Positions 25,871 through 35,816 of a stretch of 64,000 nt of DNA are shown here, piece after piece. The notes under the pieces are model-generated. The model was not told the origin of the DNA and did not search any database. It was given only the letters and a program-made list of their open reading frames with translations. Every line of letters begins with the position of its first letter. Position 1 is the stretch's first letter. Made by a program: the position numbers and the translations under genes. Source of the stretch: Psychroserpens sp. Hel_I_66 (GTDB lineage: Bacteria; Bacteroidota; Bacteroidia; Flavobacteriales; Flavobacteriaceae); assembly GCF_000799465.1 (NCBI RefSeq), contig NZ_JUGU01000001.1:744001-808000 (forward strand), in the 5' to 3' direction.

Positions 25871-26639
25871 GTTCAGCTTCTTTAACTAATTCATCAATTT
25901 TATTTAATCTCGAATGTATATAGGTTATATAGGCGTTTCTTATGTCATCTGGAGATAATGCATCAGACTCATTGATAAGCCAATCTTCAGGTATTATTGA
26001 AACGATCTCTTTTACTTTATCTTTAGTTAAAGAGGTGATAATGTGTTTTGAGGCTTCTTTTAATTTCGTGGCTTTTTCTAAAAGCACGTGGTCTTTTATA
26101 AGAGGGAATGTTCTTGTAAGATGATTTTCCCAAGTACTCCAATTGTGGTGAAAATAAAAACTTGCTCCATTGTCTATGATCCAAAGTTCTTTATTCCAAT
26201 GGAGGAGGTTTGTGTTTTTAACAGTTCTATCAATATTGCTAATAATACTATCTAACAGCACCACTTTTGACGCTGTGTCTTCGTTAATTTCAAATACTAA
26301 AGGGTCATAAGTGATGGCACTTGATAAAAAATGCAATCCTAAATTGAGTCCAACACTAAATTTTAATAAATCTTGAATTTCCTCATCTGGCTCGGTTTTA
26401 CTAAAGGAGTCATCGAGATCCATAAAAACCAATTCGGGAATTTTTAAACCAATGGCACGAGCAAGTTCTCCTCCTAAAAGTTCTGCAATCAAAGCCTTTT
26501 TTCCTTGTCCAGCACCTCTAAACTTTAGAACGTACATAAAGCCATCATCTGCCTTTACTATTGCAGGCAACGATCCGCCTTCTCTTAAAGGACTTATATA
26601 CTGCACAACATTCACAGTTCTAATGTCAATTGTATCCAT
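25860..26639 (-). CDS. HipA-family kinase-like protein
   Basis: A 259-residue protein related to the HipA kinase fold. It has an N-terminal ATP-binding lobe (SLPAIVKADDGFMYVLKFRGAGQGKKAL), the catalytic-loop region DSIISNIDRTVKNTNLL and the metal-binding segment WIIDNGASFYFHH. It is much shorter than HipA toxins (about 440 residues) and lacks the N-terminal HipA_N domain. The canonical partner HipB is absent; DUF3037 occupies the partner position with an 11-base overlap. It may phosphorylate a protein or small molecule; the target is unknown. Confidence 0.82.
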   Translation of the reverse strand: MDTIDIRTVNVVQYISPLREGGSLPAIVKADDGFMYVLKFRGAGQGKKALIAELLGGELARAIGLKIPELVFMDLDDSFSKTEPDEEIQDLLKFSVGLNLGLHFLSSAITYDPLVFEINEDTASKVVLLDSIISNIDRTVKNTNLLHWNKELWIIDNGASFYFHHNWSTWENHLTRTFPLIKDHVLLEKATKLKEASKHIITSLTKDKVKEIVSIIPEDWLINESDALSPDDIRNAYITYIHSRLNKIDELVKEAEHAR

Positions 26640-26662
26640 AAATACTAAAGTAGTAAAAAGTT

Positions 26663-27751
26663 CTAATTTTTGTTGAGGCGTACAATCTTTCGTACGCCTT
26701 TGTAAATAAATGCATTTGTTTTTACGTAGTAAAACGAGATAAAACAGACGACTACCATAAAAATAATGGCTCCAATGATTGCTTCGGAAGGATTGAGAGA
26801 TTTTAAATAAAATCTATTGAGACCGAACCCTGTAAAACTTCCGAAGATAATAATAAAATGAATCACGTAAATGGATAATGTTTTTTGTCCGATTTTGCCA
26901 ATCAACGACCCTTTTAAAAAGCGTTCTGCTGCATAGAAGACTCCTAATAGAACCAGCACATTTCCGAAGCGCGTGAATAAATAATTGTAATTGGCAGAGG
27001 ATTTGAAAATTTCAATATGTGTCCATAAATGAATTTTCATTAAAATAAGGGACGAATATTCTATCAAGATACTTCCGAAGATAAAAAAACTCAAGACCGT
27101 GACTAAACGAAATCTGTTTCGATGCACATGTGAAAAGAATACTGTAGCTAAAAAACCGCCAAAAGCTGTATATCCAAACCAAGGTAAAATGGTAAAAATA
27201 GATCCATTGGCTTTTGTCATGTAATTTGCAAATACAACTGGAATATGACTCAAATCCAAGCTACGATATAAGGGTTCGGTCAAAAAGCAAATACAGCCAA
27301 AAGCGAGTAATAGCGAGGATAGTAGCCAAACGTGTTTTCGAAGTAAAACATAGCATCCAATAAGTATAATGAGCGACAAACCAATACATTGCAACACATC
27401 AATCACAAAAATATAATTGCTAAAATGGCCAGTTAGCCAACCAAGAACGTCGATGCGAAGTGCGTAACCAATGCCTAATAAAAGAAGTCCTCGATACAGT
27501 CCTTTTTTAATACGCTGAGAATCGTTGCCTTTATCTTTTGCCTTTAGCAATAAGTACAAAAAAACCAATCCCGAAACCGTAAAAAATGTTGGTGCTGTAA
27601 TGCCTCTAAAATAGGACCAAATTTGATAAACAAGGTTAGAATCGTCTCTGTAAATTGGGTCTAATAATGTATCTATAAAATGACCTTGCAACATCATCAA
27701 AATGGCAAAAGCACGCACTGCGTCTATGAAAAAGAGTCGGTTAGTTTTCAA
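26663..27751 (-). CDS. Acyltransferase-type membrane protein (DUF1624/HGSNAT-like)
   Basis: A 362-residue membrane protein with about ten helices. The N-terminal signature RLFFIDAVRAFAILMMLQGH, followed by a conserved FRGITAPTFFTVSGL, is the pattern of heparan-alpha-glucosaminide N-acetyltransferase-like and acyltransferase-3 proteins, which move acetyl groups across membranes onto sugars. The start is TTG at 27751; no ATG fits better. Substrate is unknown. Several YTTCCGAAG motifs fall in this gene (near 26783, 26840, 26962 and 27073). Confidence 0.8.
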   Translation of the reverse strand: MKTNRLFFIDAVRAFAILMMLQGHFIDTLLDPIYRDDSNLVYQIWSYFRGITAPTFFTVSGLVFLYLLLKAKDKGNDSQRIKKGLYRGLLLLGIGYALRIDVLGWLTGHFSNYIFVIDVLQCIGLSLIILIGCYVLLRKHVWLLSSLLLAFGCICFLTEPLYRSLDLSHIPVVFANYMTKANGSIFTILPWFGYTAFGGFLATVFFSHVHRNRFRLVTVLSFFIFGSILIEYSSLILMKIHLWTHIEIFKSSANYNYLFTRFGNVLVLLGVFYAAERFLKGSLIGKIGQKTLSIYVIHFIIIFGSFTGFGLNRFYLKSLNPSEAIIGAIIFMVVVCFISFYYVKTNAFIYKGVRKIVRLNKN

Positions 27752-27850
27752 TAGTTTGTTGATTTCCTTAAAGATTTCTAAATATACTTTTTATTTTTAA
27801 GGCTGACTAAAGCTAAAGTAATATCTTAGAAGATAATTTATAGTTTTTAA

Positions 27851-29236
27851 ATGGAACAATTAAACGCTATTTCCGAAGAATTCTCTTCATTGGCCTGGGG
27901 AATTCCGCTCTTGGTTTTGCTCATTGGAGGCGGAATCTATTTGCTTATCCTTTCAAGATTTTTACCATTCAGGTTTTTTGGCCATGCCATACAAGTACTT
28001 CGTGGTAAATACGATAATCCCAATGATCTTGGTGAAATTAGTCACTTTAAAGCCTTGACTACAGCGCTTTCCTCAACCATTGGTATGGGAAATATTGCTG
28101 GTGTTGCCTTAGCGATTTCCGTTGGTGGGCCAGGAGCTATGTTCTGGATGTGGGTTAGTGCGATTGTAGGCATGAGCACCAAATTCTTTACATCAACTTT
28201 GGCAATTATGTATCGCGGAAAAGATAGCAATGGCGACTTGCAAGGTGGACCAATGTACTTTATTACTGAGGGTCTCGGTAAAAACTGGAAATTTCTCGCT
28301 ATTATGTTTTCTTTCTTCGGAATGCTCGGCGCACTTCCTGTCGTTAACGTCAACCAGTTAAAGCAGGCCATCAATGATATTGTTTTAATTCCGAATGGAG
28401 TAGAAGTAAGCGTTTATACCAACCTTATTATTGCAGGTATTTTAGTACTGTTCACAAGTGTCGTCATCCTTGGAGGTTTAAAAAGGATTAGTAATTTTGC
28501 CTCGAAAATGGTACCATCAATGGTCGTTTTATATTTTATTCTGGTATTGATTATATTGGGAATCAATTACACTGAAATTCCAAAATACTTTCTCATGATT
28601 TTTCAAGATGCATTTCAGGCAAATTATTTAGATCCTGAAAGTAATAAGGATGTTTTAGGTGGAGTTCTTGGAGCTCTCATACTTTTAGGAATTAAGCGTG
28701 GAGCCTTCTCAAACGAAGCAGGAATTGGTACAGCTCCTATGGCGCACGGAGCTGCAAAAACTGATGAACCTGTGCGTGAAGGTTTGGTTGCAATGCTTGG
28801 TCCAGTCATCGATACGCTTATTGTGTGTACCTTGACTGCATTGGCAATTTTGGTAACAGGTGTTTGGGAAACAATATCAGATAATGGCGTGACCTTAACT
28901 GCTTCTGCCTTTCAAGATGCAATGCCTTACGGACAATATTTACTAATGATTTGTGTATTTGTATTTAGTATTTCATCGCTGTTTTCTTATGCGTATTATG
29001 GTTCAAAATGTACGTCATTTCTATTTGGTGCCAAAAACAAGCATTATTATAACTATCTATATATTTTGAGTATTGTTTTGGCTGCAACGACATCGTTTAG
29101 CACAATGATTAATTTTATAGATGGCGTATTTGCGTTTATGGCAATACCTACTATGGTATCTACAATTATCATGGCACCTAGAGTAGTTAAAGAGATACGA
29201 GCCTACCGTTTGAGGTTAAAGGAAGATCAAGTTTAA
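27851..29236 (+). CDS. Sodium:alanine symporter (AGCS family)
   Basis: A 461-residue membrane transporter of the alanine/glycine:cation symporter family. Typical segments are FKALTTALSSTIGMGNIAGV, GGPGAMFWMWVSAIVGMSTK, and the hallmark GAFSNEAGIGTAPMAHGAAK. It should import alanine or glycine with sodium. It is 38 bases upstream of the DUF4212-symporter-acs genes on the same strand and might share their transcript. Sodium coupling is consistent with a marine host. Confidence 0.93.
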   Translation: MEQLNAISEEFSSLAWGIPLLVLLIGGGIYLLILSRFLPFRFFGHAIQVLRGKYDNPNDLGEISHFKALTTALSSTIGMGNIAGVALAISVGGPGAMFWMWVSAIVGMSTKFFTSTLAIMYRGKDSNGDLQGGPMYFITEGLGKNWKFLAIMFSFFGMLGALPVVNVNQLKQAINDIVLIPNGVEVSVYTNLIIAGILVLFTSVVILGGLKRISNFASKMVPSMVVLYFILVLIILGINYTEIPKYFLMIFQDAFQANYLDPESNKDVLGGVLGALILLGIKRGAFSNEAGIGTAPMAHGAAKTDEPVREGLVAMLGPVIDTLIVCTLTALAILVTGVWETISDNGVTLTASAFQDAMPYGQYLLMICVFVFSISSLFSYAYYGSKCTSFLFGAKNKHYYNYLYILSIVLAATTSFSTMINFIDGVFAFMAIPTMVSTIIMAPRVVKEIRAYRLRLKEDQV

Positions 29237-29274
29237 AAGAAAATTACATTAATTTTTAAGTTATAACAAGTCAC

Positions 29275-29550
29275 ATGTTAAACAAAGAAGAGAATATTAA
29301 AAAAGATAAGGCGAAAGCCTATTGGAAAGAGAACATAAAGTATTTAACTATTCTCTTAATTGTGTGGGCTTTAGTTTCATATGGTGCAGGAATTGTTTTC
29401 AAGGATGAGCTTAACCAATTTAGATTAGGGGGATTTAAACTAGGGTTTTGGTTCGCCCAGCAAGGAGCTATGTATGTGTTTGTGATACTCATTTTTGTTT
29501 ATGTAAAAATTATGAACAGACTTGATAAAAAGTATGGTTATGATGAATAA
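29275..29550 (+). CDS. DUF4212 small subunit of sodium/substrate symporter
   Basis: A 91-residue protein with two membrane helices (about 24-43 and 63-82). The segments KAYWKENIKYLTILLIVWAL and LGFWFAQQGAMYVFVILIFV are those of the DUF4212 family, which accompanies SSS-family acetate-type symporters as a putative small subunit. The stop is at 29550, 20 bases before the likely ATG of the symporter. The gene order DUF4212-SSS-acs is well known. Confidence 0.92.
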   Translation: MLNKEENIKKDKAKAYWKENIKYLTILLIVWALVSYGAGIVFKDELNQFRLGGFKLGFWFAQQGAMYVFVILIFVYVKIMNRLDKKYGYDE

Positions 29551-29569
29551 TTTATCAATATCGCTATTA

Positions 29570-31269
29570 ATGGATGTACAAAACTGGACCTATATTTTAG
29601 TAGGAATAACCTTTGCGCTTTACATAGGAATCGCCATTTGGTCACGTGCAGGTTCTACCAAAGAATTTTATGTTGCAGGAGGAGGCGTTTCGCCCTGGGC
29701 AAACGGAATGGCAACAGCAGCAGATTGGATGAGTGCAGCTTCATTTATTTCTATGGCTGGCATCATATCATTTGCTGGCTATGATGGAGCAGTTTATCTC
29801 ATGGGTTGGACTGGTGGTTATGTGCTTTTGGCGTTACTTTTGGCTCCTTATTTAAGAAAGTTTGGAAAGTTTACGGTTCCAGATTTTATAGGTGATCGCT
29901 ATTATTCTAATTCTGCTCGTATCGTTGCAGTATTTTGTGCTTTATTGGTGTCTTTTACCTATGTCGCGGGACAAATGCGTGGAGTTGGTATCGTTTTTTC
30001 GAGGTTTTTAGAAGTTGATATTAATACGGGTGTAGTTATTGGAATGCTAATCGTATTGTTTTATGCTGTTTTAGGCGGAATGAAAGGCATCACATATACT
30101 CAAGTGGCGCAGTATTGTGTGTTGATTTTTGCATTTATGGTACCTGCCATATTTATATCTATTCAAATGACAGGAAATCCGATACCACAATTAGGATTCG
30201 GAAGTGAATTAAATGATGGTTCGGGAATATATTTACTTGATAAGTTAGATGGTTTAAGTACAGAACTAGGTTTTTCAGAATATACCGAAGGTAACAAATC
30301 CACAATAGATGTCTTTGCTATTACATTAGCGCTTATGGTCGGTACAGCTGGATTGCCACATGTAATAGTTAGATTTTTTACAGTAAAAAGAGTTAAGGAT
30401 GCTCGTAAATCCGCAGGAATTGCACTACTCTTAATTGTGATTTTATATTCTACAGCACCTGCGGTTTCAGTATTTGCGAGAACAAATATGATAGAAACAT
30501 TATCTAATAAACCCTATTCAGAAGTTCCAGAATGGTTTAAGAAATGGGAAGAAACAGGTTTGATTACTTTTAATGATAAGAATAATGATGGTTTAATTCA
30601 ATACGTAGCAGATCCTGAAAAGAATGAATTAGTAGTAGATAACGATATCATGGTTTTAGCAAATCCTGAAATTGCCAAATTACCAAATTGGGTAATAGCA
30701 TTAGTGGCAGCAGGAGGATTGGCTGCAGCATTATCTACAGCAGCAGGATTACTTCTAGTGATTTCTGCTTCGGTATCCCATGATTTGATAAAGAAAGTAA
30801 TTAACCCAAAAATCTCAGAAAAAGGAGAATTGAGAGCTGCAAGATTATCTGCAGTAGCAGCAGTTTGTGTTGCTGGATATTTTGGTATTAACCCACCAGG
30901 TTTTGTAGCAGCAGTAGTTGCACTTGCCTTTGGTTTGGGGCAGCATCTTTTTTTCCAGCAATTATATTAGGCATATTTTACAAGCGCATGAATAAAGAAG
31001 GTGCAATTGCAGGAATGATTGTAGGTATTGTGACGATGCTTCTCTATATGATGAAATATAAATTAGGTTGGTTTGATGACGTTTTGCCAAATAAAAGTGA
31101 ATGGTGGTTCGGAATTTCGCCAGAAGGTTTTGGTAGTATCGCAATGATGATTAATTTTATTGTATCAATCACAGTCATGAAATTCACTAAGGCACCACCA
31201 ATAGAAGTACAGGAAATTGTAGAAAATATTAGAATACCATCAGGAGCTGGAGAAGCCATAAACCATTAA
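29570..31269 (+). pseudogene. actP: Sodium:acetate-type symporter (SSS family), split by a frameshift
   Basis: A sodium:solute symporter of the acetate/ActP type whose reading frame is broken. The first part is open to 30970; the C-terminal part (NKEGAIAGMIVGIVTMLLYM to the end) lies in another frame up to 31269. At the GGGG of 30937-30940 the first frame turns into LGQHLFFQQLY and stops. Adding one base there restores the family sequence AAASFFPAIILGIFYKRMN. An original GGCGG that lost a C fits exactly. The restored protein would have 566 residues starting at MDVQNWTYILVG (ATG 29570; a longer TTG start at 29522 exists). Conserved features include FYVAGGGVSPWANGMATAAD and VPDFIGDRYYS. It may be a sequencing error or a real loss of acetate uptake. 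Confidence 0.85.
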
Positions 31270-31275
31270 TATATT

Positions 31276-33183
31276 ATGAGTAACTACCACATCAAACATC
31301 TAGAAGAATATTATCAAGTCTATCGTAAATCGGTTAGAGAGCCAGAAAATTTCTGGGAAGAAATCGCAGAAGAGCATTTTCTATGGCGAAAAAAGTGGGA
31401 TACAGTTTTGGAGTGGGATTTCACAAAACCAGAAGTAAAATGGTTTAAAGGCGCAAAACTCAACATAACCGAGAATTGTATTGATAGACATCTACTAACA
31501 AGAGGTGACAAAACCGCCATTTTGTTTGAACCTAATAATCCAGATGAGCCATCAAACCCTATTACCTATAAAGAACTGCATAGCCATGTATGTAAAATGG
31601 CAAACGTGTTGAAAGATCAGGGTGTAAAAAAAGGAGATCGGGTATGTGTCTATTTACCTATGATTCCTGAGTTGGTGTATACTGTTTTAGCCTGTGCAAG
31701 AATAGGAGCAGTACATTCTGTCGTTTTTGCAGGATTTTCAGCAAATGCATTAGCAACGAGAATTACAGATTGCGATTCTAAAATAGTCATCACTAGTGAT
31801 GGGTCTTATAGAGGATCAAAAACTATAGATTTAAAAGGTATTGTGGACGAAGCTCTACGTATATCTAAAGGTGTAGAAACGGTTTTAGTGGCAAAACGTA
31901 TTTCTTCGGAAATAGAAATGCTCCAAAACCGTGACCAATGGTTACAGCCTTTGCTGGATAAAGCATCAGCACAATGTGAGCCAGAAATCATGGATGCTGA
32001 GGATCCTTTATTTATCCTTTACACTTCAGGGTCCACAGGTCAGCCAAAAGGGATGCTACATACCACCGCAGGTTATATGGTTTATGCAGCTTATACTTTT
32101 AAAAACGTTTTTAACTATATTGAAAATGATGTGTTTTGGTGTAGTGCAGATGTGGGATGGATCACAGGACATAGCTATATCATTTACGGACCATTATGTA
32201 ATGGAGCAACTTCAATATTGTTTGAAGGCGTACCAAGTCATCCCAGCTACAGTCGTTTTTGGGAAATTGTCGAAAAACACCGAGTGAATCAGTTTTATAC
32301 AGCTCCAACTGCCATTAGAGCTTTGGCAAAAGAAGGTGTTGGACATATAGAAGGTCATGATTTATCATCGCTCAAAGTATTGGGCACAGTAGGAGAGCCT
32401 ATCAACGAAGAGGCTTGGCATTGGTATGATGATAACATTGGGAAGAATAAAGCACCAATTGTAGATACCTGGTTTCAAACTGAAAATGGAGGCATCATGA
32501 TTACGCCAATTCCTTATGTAACACCAACAAAACCAACATACGCAACATTACCTTTTATTGGTATTCAGCCAGCTTTAATGGATGAAAACGGAAAAGAAAT
32601 TGAAGGGAATCAAGTAAGTGGTCGATTATGTATAAAATTCCCTTGGCCAAGTATTGCAAGATCCATTTGGGGAAACCATCAACGCTATAAAGACACATAT
32701 TTTTCAGAATTTAAAAATATGTACTTTACTGGTGATGGCGCTTTACGTGATGAAGTGGGTTATTATAGAATTACGGGTCGTGTAGATGATATAATTATCG
32801 TATCTGGTCACAATTTAGGAACAGCTCCAATTGAAGATGCCATTAACGAACATCCAGCAGTTGCAGAAAGTGCCATTGTTGGATTTCCGCATGATATCAA
32901 AGGAAATGCGTTGTATGGTTATGTCACGTTAAAAGAAACCGGAGAAGGTAGAAACCATGATAATTTAAGAAAGGAGATCAACCAAATGATCACTGATCAA
33001 ATTGGACCCATTGCTAAATTAGATAAAATTCAATTTACTAAAGGGCTTCCAAAAACACGTAGTGGGAAAATTATGCGTCGTATTCTTCGGAAAATTGCTC
33101 ACAAGGATTCCAGTAACCTGGGCGATATTAGTACGCTTTTAAATCCAGAATGTGTTGAAGATATCATTGAAAATGCTTTGTAG
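31276..33183 (+). CDS. acs: Acetyl-CoA synthetase
   Basis: A 635-residue AMP-forming acetate-CoA ligase, full length. Motifs are the P-loop YTSGSTGQPKGM, WFQTENGG (A5 motif), YFTGDGALRD and the C-terminal TRSGKIMRR, in which Lys598 is the residue acetylated in the family as a control of activity. It converts acetate, ATP and CoA to acetyl-CoA. It follows the symporter by six bases, so uptake and activation of acetate were encoded together. The symporter frameshift may affect its expression by polarity. Confidence 0.96.
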   Translation: MSNYHIKHLEEYYQVYRKSVREPENFWEEIAEEHFLWRKKWDTVLEWDFTKPEVKWFKGAKLNITENCIDRHLLTRGDKTAILFEPNNPDEPSNPITYKELHSHVCKMANVLKDQGVKKGDRVCVYLPMIPELVYTVLACARIGAVHSVVFAGFSANALATRITDCDSKIVITSDGSYRGSKTIDLKGIVDEALRISKGVETVLVAKRISSEIEMLQNRDQWLQPLLDKASAQCEPEIMDAEDPLFILYTSGSTGQPKGMLHTTAGYMVYAAYTFKNVFNYIENDVFWCSADVGWITGHSYIIYGPLCNGATSILFEGVPSHPSYSRFWEIVEKHRVNQFYTAPTAIRALAKEGVGHIEGHDLSSLKVLGTVGEPINEEAWHWYDDNIGKNKAPIVDTWFQTENGGIMITPIPYVTPTKPTYATLPFIGIQPALMDENGKEIEGNQVSGRLCIKFPWPSIARSIWGNHQRYKDTYFSEFKNMYFTGDGALRDEVGYYRITGRVDDIIIVSGHNLGTAPIEDAINEHPAVAESAIVGFPHDIKGNALYGYVTLKETGEGRNHDNLRKEINQMITDQIGPIAKLDKIQFTKGLPKTRSGKIMRRILRKIAHKDSSNLGDISTLLNPECVEDIIENAL

Positions 33184-33275
33184 CTTTTTCGTTAGAGTTA
33201 TAATCCGCTTTAATTGCACCACCAATTGAAATGCTTTTATCGTAGTATTGCATGAATCATATTTCAGTTTAAATA

Positions 33276-34100
33276 ATGAAAAATATATTTATTATTCCGT
33301 TGGTGTTTCTAATGGTTTTTTCCAGTTGCGCTTCAAGAAAATTTAAGGACGTTCAATACATTCCGAAGAAAGAAAAAAAGGAGGCGTTGAGTCTTAATGT
33401 TTTTCAGCCAAGAGATAAAGACGCTAAAAATTTACCCGTGGTCATTTTTGTTCACGGTGGATACTGGACGGAAGGAGACAAGGATATTTACGGTTTTTTA
33501 GGAAGGAATTTCTCAAAACATGACGTTGTAACGGTGATTCCATCATATACGTTGAGTCCTAAAGCAAATTATGATACTATGGCTTCGGAAATTGTAAAGG
33601 CCATACAATGGACGGTGGATAGCATCACAAATTACAAAGGTAATCCAGATAATATTTATTTGATGGGTCATTCCGCAGGAGGTCATTTAATTGCATTGGT
33701 GAGTACAAATCCCAAGTATTTAGAGAACACCAGTGCTATAAAAGGAGTCATTTTAAACGATGCTGCAGGCTTGGATATGTATTCGTATTTACAAAATAAT
33801 CCACCTACCACTGAATATAACTATATTACAACCTGGACCACAAACCCTGAGGAGTGGAGAAACGCATCTCCATTGTACTTTGTAGATGAAAAATCGCCAC
33901 CATTTCTTATTTATGTGGGTGAGAAAACCTATCCTTCAATTAAAGAGCAGAACTCGGTTTTTATTGAAAAGCTTAATGAGTTTCAGCCAACTGTAAGCCC
34001 AATTTATTTAGATAAAAAACATGTACCAATGATGAGCCAGTATTTTTTTCCTTGGACATATCGTTATGATGAAATAATGGAGTTTATCAATGGTAACTGA
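33276..34100 (+). CDS. Alpha/beta hydrolase (esterase) lipoprotein
   Basis: A 274-residue exported esterase-like protein. The N-terminus (FIIPLVFLMVFSSCA) is a lipoprotein signal. The hydrolase fold shows the oxyanion-hole motif VHGGYW and the nucleophile elbow GHSAGGH with Ser133; an Asp in the NDAAGLD or later region and His in KKHVPMM are the likely triad partners. This is the hormone-sensitive-lipase/carboxylesterase-like group (alpha/beta hydrolase fold 3 type). Substrate is unknown. It converges on the AraC-BLUF gene, with only 21 bases between the stops. Confidence 0.87.
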   Translation: MKNIFIIPLVFLMVFSSCASRKFKDVQYIPKKEKKEALSLNVFQPRDKDAKNLPVVIFVHGGYWTEGDKDIYGFLGRNFSKHDVVTVIPSYTLSPKANYDTMASEIVKAIQWTVDSITNYKGNPDNIYLMGHSAGGHLIALVSTNPKYLENTSAIKGVILNDAAGLDMYSYLQNNPPTTEYNYITTWTTNPEEWRNASPLYFVDEKSPPFLIYVGEKTYPSIKEQNSVFIEKLNEFQPTVSPIYLDKKHVPMMSQYFFPWTYRYDEIMEFINGN

Positions 34101-34121
34101 ATATATTAAATTTAGAAAAAG

Positions 34122-35567
34122 TTATTGATTTTCAGAATTAATAATGGTTCTCACCTGTCTCCATAAACTCTCAGAAATTAAGGAGTCTGCCTTGAGATCA
34201 CCCATTAAATGGTCGATGTTTAACTTTTTTGTGTTACCTTGGGTTTCAATGCCAATAATATTTTTATCTGTTAACATTGCCATGTTCCATTTGTCAAAAT
34301 TACGTGACTTTTTAACACCTTGCCATAGTGTTTTTACATCAAAATGGCGATCATCATTTTTGATGTTATCGTAAAGTTTTAAAATATGGTCTTTAGAACC
34401 TTCTATCATTTGAAAAAATACATTTTTGTGATAAAGAAGACTTCCTGTTATATCATATTCTTTATTCATCACACGAGCTTTTTCAAGAAGCGCCTCAATT
34501 TCTTTTTGGCTAAGTTCACCGTTTGAAATAGATCTATAAGTTACTTCGTATACAAAATCGTTATTTAGTAATGAGTTTTTATATTCACTCGGTAATACAC
34601 CGTATCGCTCAAAAAATATTTTAGATAAATAACTTCTACTAGAATATCCAACCTCATAACAAATTTCAGAAATGGTCTTATCGGTCTTATAGATTAATTC
34701 TTTAGCGCGTTCTAATTTTACATTTGAAATATACTGATTTACAGAATAGCCATATAAAAACCTAAATCCAGCTTGTAATTTTTTTGGAGATAGTCCAGTT
34801 TCACCGCTTATTTCTCCAATAGAAATTCGCTTACCAAAGTTGTCTTTAATATAGTCTCCAATATTTGATAGCTTTGACAACTCTTCTAATGAAAGATCTG
34901 GTTGAAAGCTTTCTGTCTTTTTATCTTTGTCGTGCGCAATTATTTGAGATGCCAACATGTTTAGTACAGCAGCCTCAATTAAGAGTCTTCCTACTAGGTC
35001 TGTTCTGTTATTTTTAATAATTATTTCTGCAAATAAACCTGTTTTAAGATCGATGTCTCCAAAATAACGATACGTCTTTTTTCCAATGATATCTGCTAAA
35101 GTTTCACTAAGATTTATTTGTAAGGCTTTTTTATTTGAATTTGAGTATTCAAAGTTTTTTGGGTTGATTATCAAATAACAACACTTAAAATTTTTATCTG
35201 ACGGAATTTTAAATTCTGAAATAGAATTAGGTTCTCCAACGATTATAAAATTCTGTCCTTTTTTTATAGCATTGTAGTTGTCTTCATCAGGGAATTTTTG
35301 AAGTTGTTCTCCCTCAAGTGGATACCCAAAATAGTAGGGTTTATCATCAGAAAATGTTACATCAAATAAAAAATTCTTTTTAAGTTTTATATCATAAATC
35401 CAAGCAGTCAATCCAGGAAAAAGTTCAAAAAGTTTTATAGTTCCTTTTCCATTTTGATTATCCAGAGTAAATTTTGCAGCACCAAGATCTTCATTTAAAT
35501 CACCATTAAAATGCAGTGCAAATTGTCGCAACATTTTAATTGGGCTATCTTCTTTTAATTTAAACAT
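34122..35567 (-). CDS. AraC-type transcription regulator with C-terminal BLUF blue-light domain
   Basis: A 481-residue fusion. Residues 1-230 are an unrecognised beta-rich sensor-like region similar to AraC N-terminal domains. Residues about 237-332 are a complete AraC double helix-turn-helix (ISIGEISGETGLSPKKLQAG and ISEICYEVGYSSRSYLSKIF). Residues 338-435 form a BLUF flavin-binding photoreceptor: Tyr344, Asn368, Gln386, Trp427 and Met429 lie at the same relative spacing as Tyr21, Asn45, Gln63, Trp104 and Met106 of AppA. Every residue of the BLUF photocycle is thus present. The protein is predicted to control genes in response to blue light; its targets are unknown, with the gene itself and its neighbours as candidates. 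Confidence 0.92.
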   Translation of the reverse strand: MFKLKEDSPIKMLRQFALHFNGDLNEDLGAAKFTLDNQNGKGTIKLFELFPGLTAWIYDIKLKKNFLFDVTFSDDKPYYFGYPLEGEQLQKFPDEDNYNAIKKGQNFIIVGEPNSISEFKIPSDKNFKCCYLIINPKNFEYSNSNKKALQINLSETLADIIGKKTYRYFGDIDLKTGLFAEIIIKNNRTDLVGRLLIEAAVLNMLASQIIAHDKDKKTESFQPDLSLEELSKLSNIGDYIKDNFGKRISIGEISGETGLSPKKLQAGFRFLYGYSVNQYISNVKLERAKELIYKTDKTISEICYEVGYSSRSYLSKIFFERYGVLPSEYKNSLLNNDFVYEVTYRSISNGELSQKEIEALLEKARVMNKEYDITGSLLYHKNVFFQMIEGSKDHILKLYDNIKNDDRHFDVKTLWQGVKKSRNFDKWNMAMLTDKNIIGIETQGNTKKLNIDHLMGDLKADSLISESLWRQVRTIINSENQ

Positions 35568-35816
35568 TTAAAAAAGTATAAAATTTCGGTCATAAAAATA
35601 ATAAATTTTCAGAAAATAAAGGTGTAAAAAACCGTAAGTAGTTTTTAATAATTTCACGAATACATCTTAGGTATAATGCTTTAAATATTAAATAATTACA
35701 TAAATCAAAATCCTCTAATTAGAATAAAAGACACCAAATTGATCTTCAATTTTGAATATTTTGAAGAGTAATTAATTGCATACACTGAGCATTACAGATA
35801 AACAATCGATAGATGT

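Noticed and set aside
28042..28374. 110-residue minus-strand open frame inside the alanine symporter gene
   Set aside because: Antisense shadow of a strongly conserved membrane protein; no start context and no known family.
33164..33253. Minus-strand frame of 29 residues starting at 33253 (QYYDKSISIGGAIKADYNSN)
   Set aside because: The codons look gene-like, but it is very short, overlaps the 3' end of acs and matches no family I recognise. It could be a gene remnant, but support is too weak for a feature.
35568..35816. Possible small gene upstream of the AraC-BLUF gene
   Set aside because: No open frame with plausible codon use was seen on either strand; it is most likely the regulatory region.
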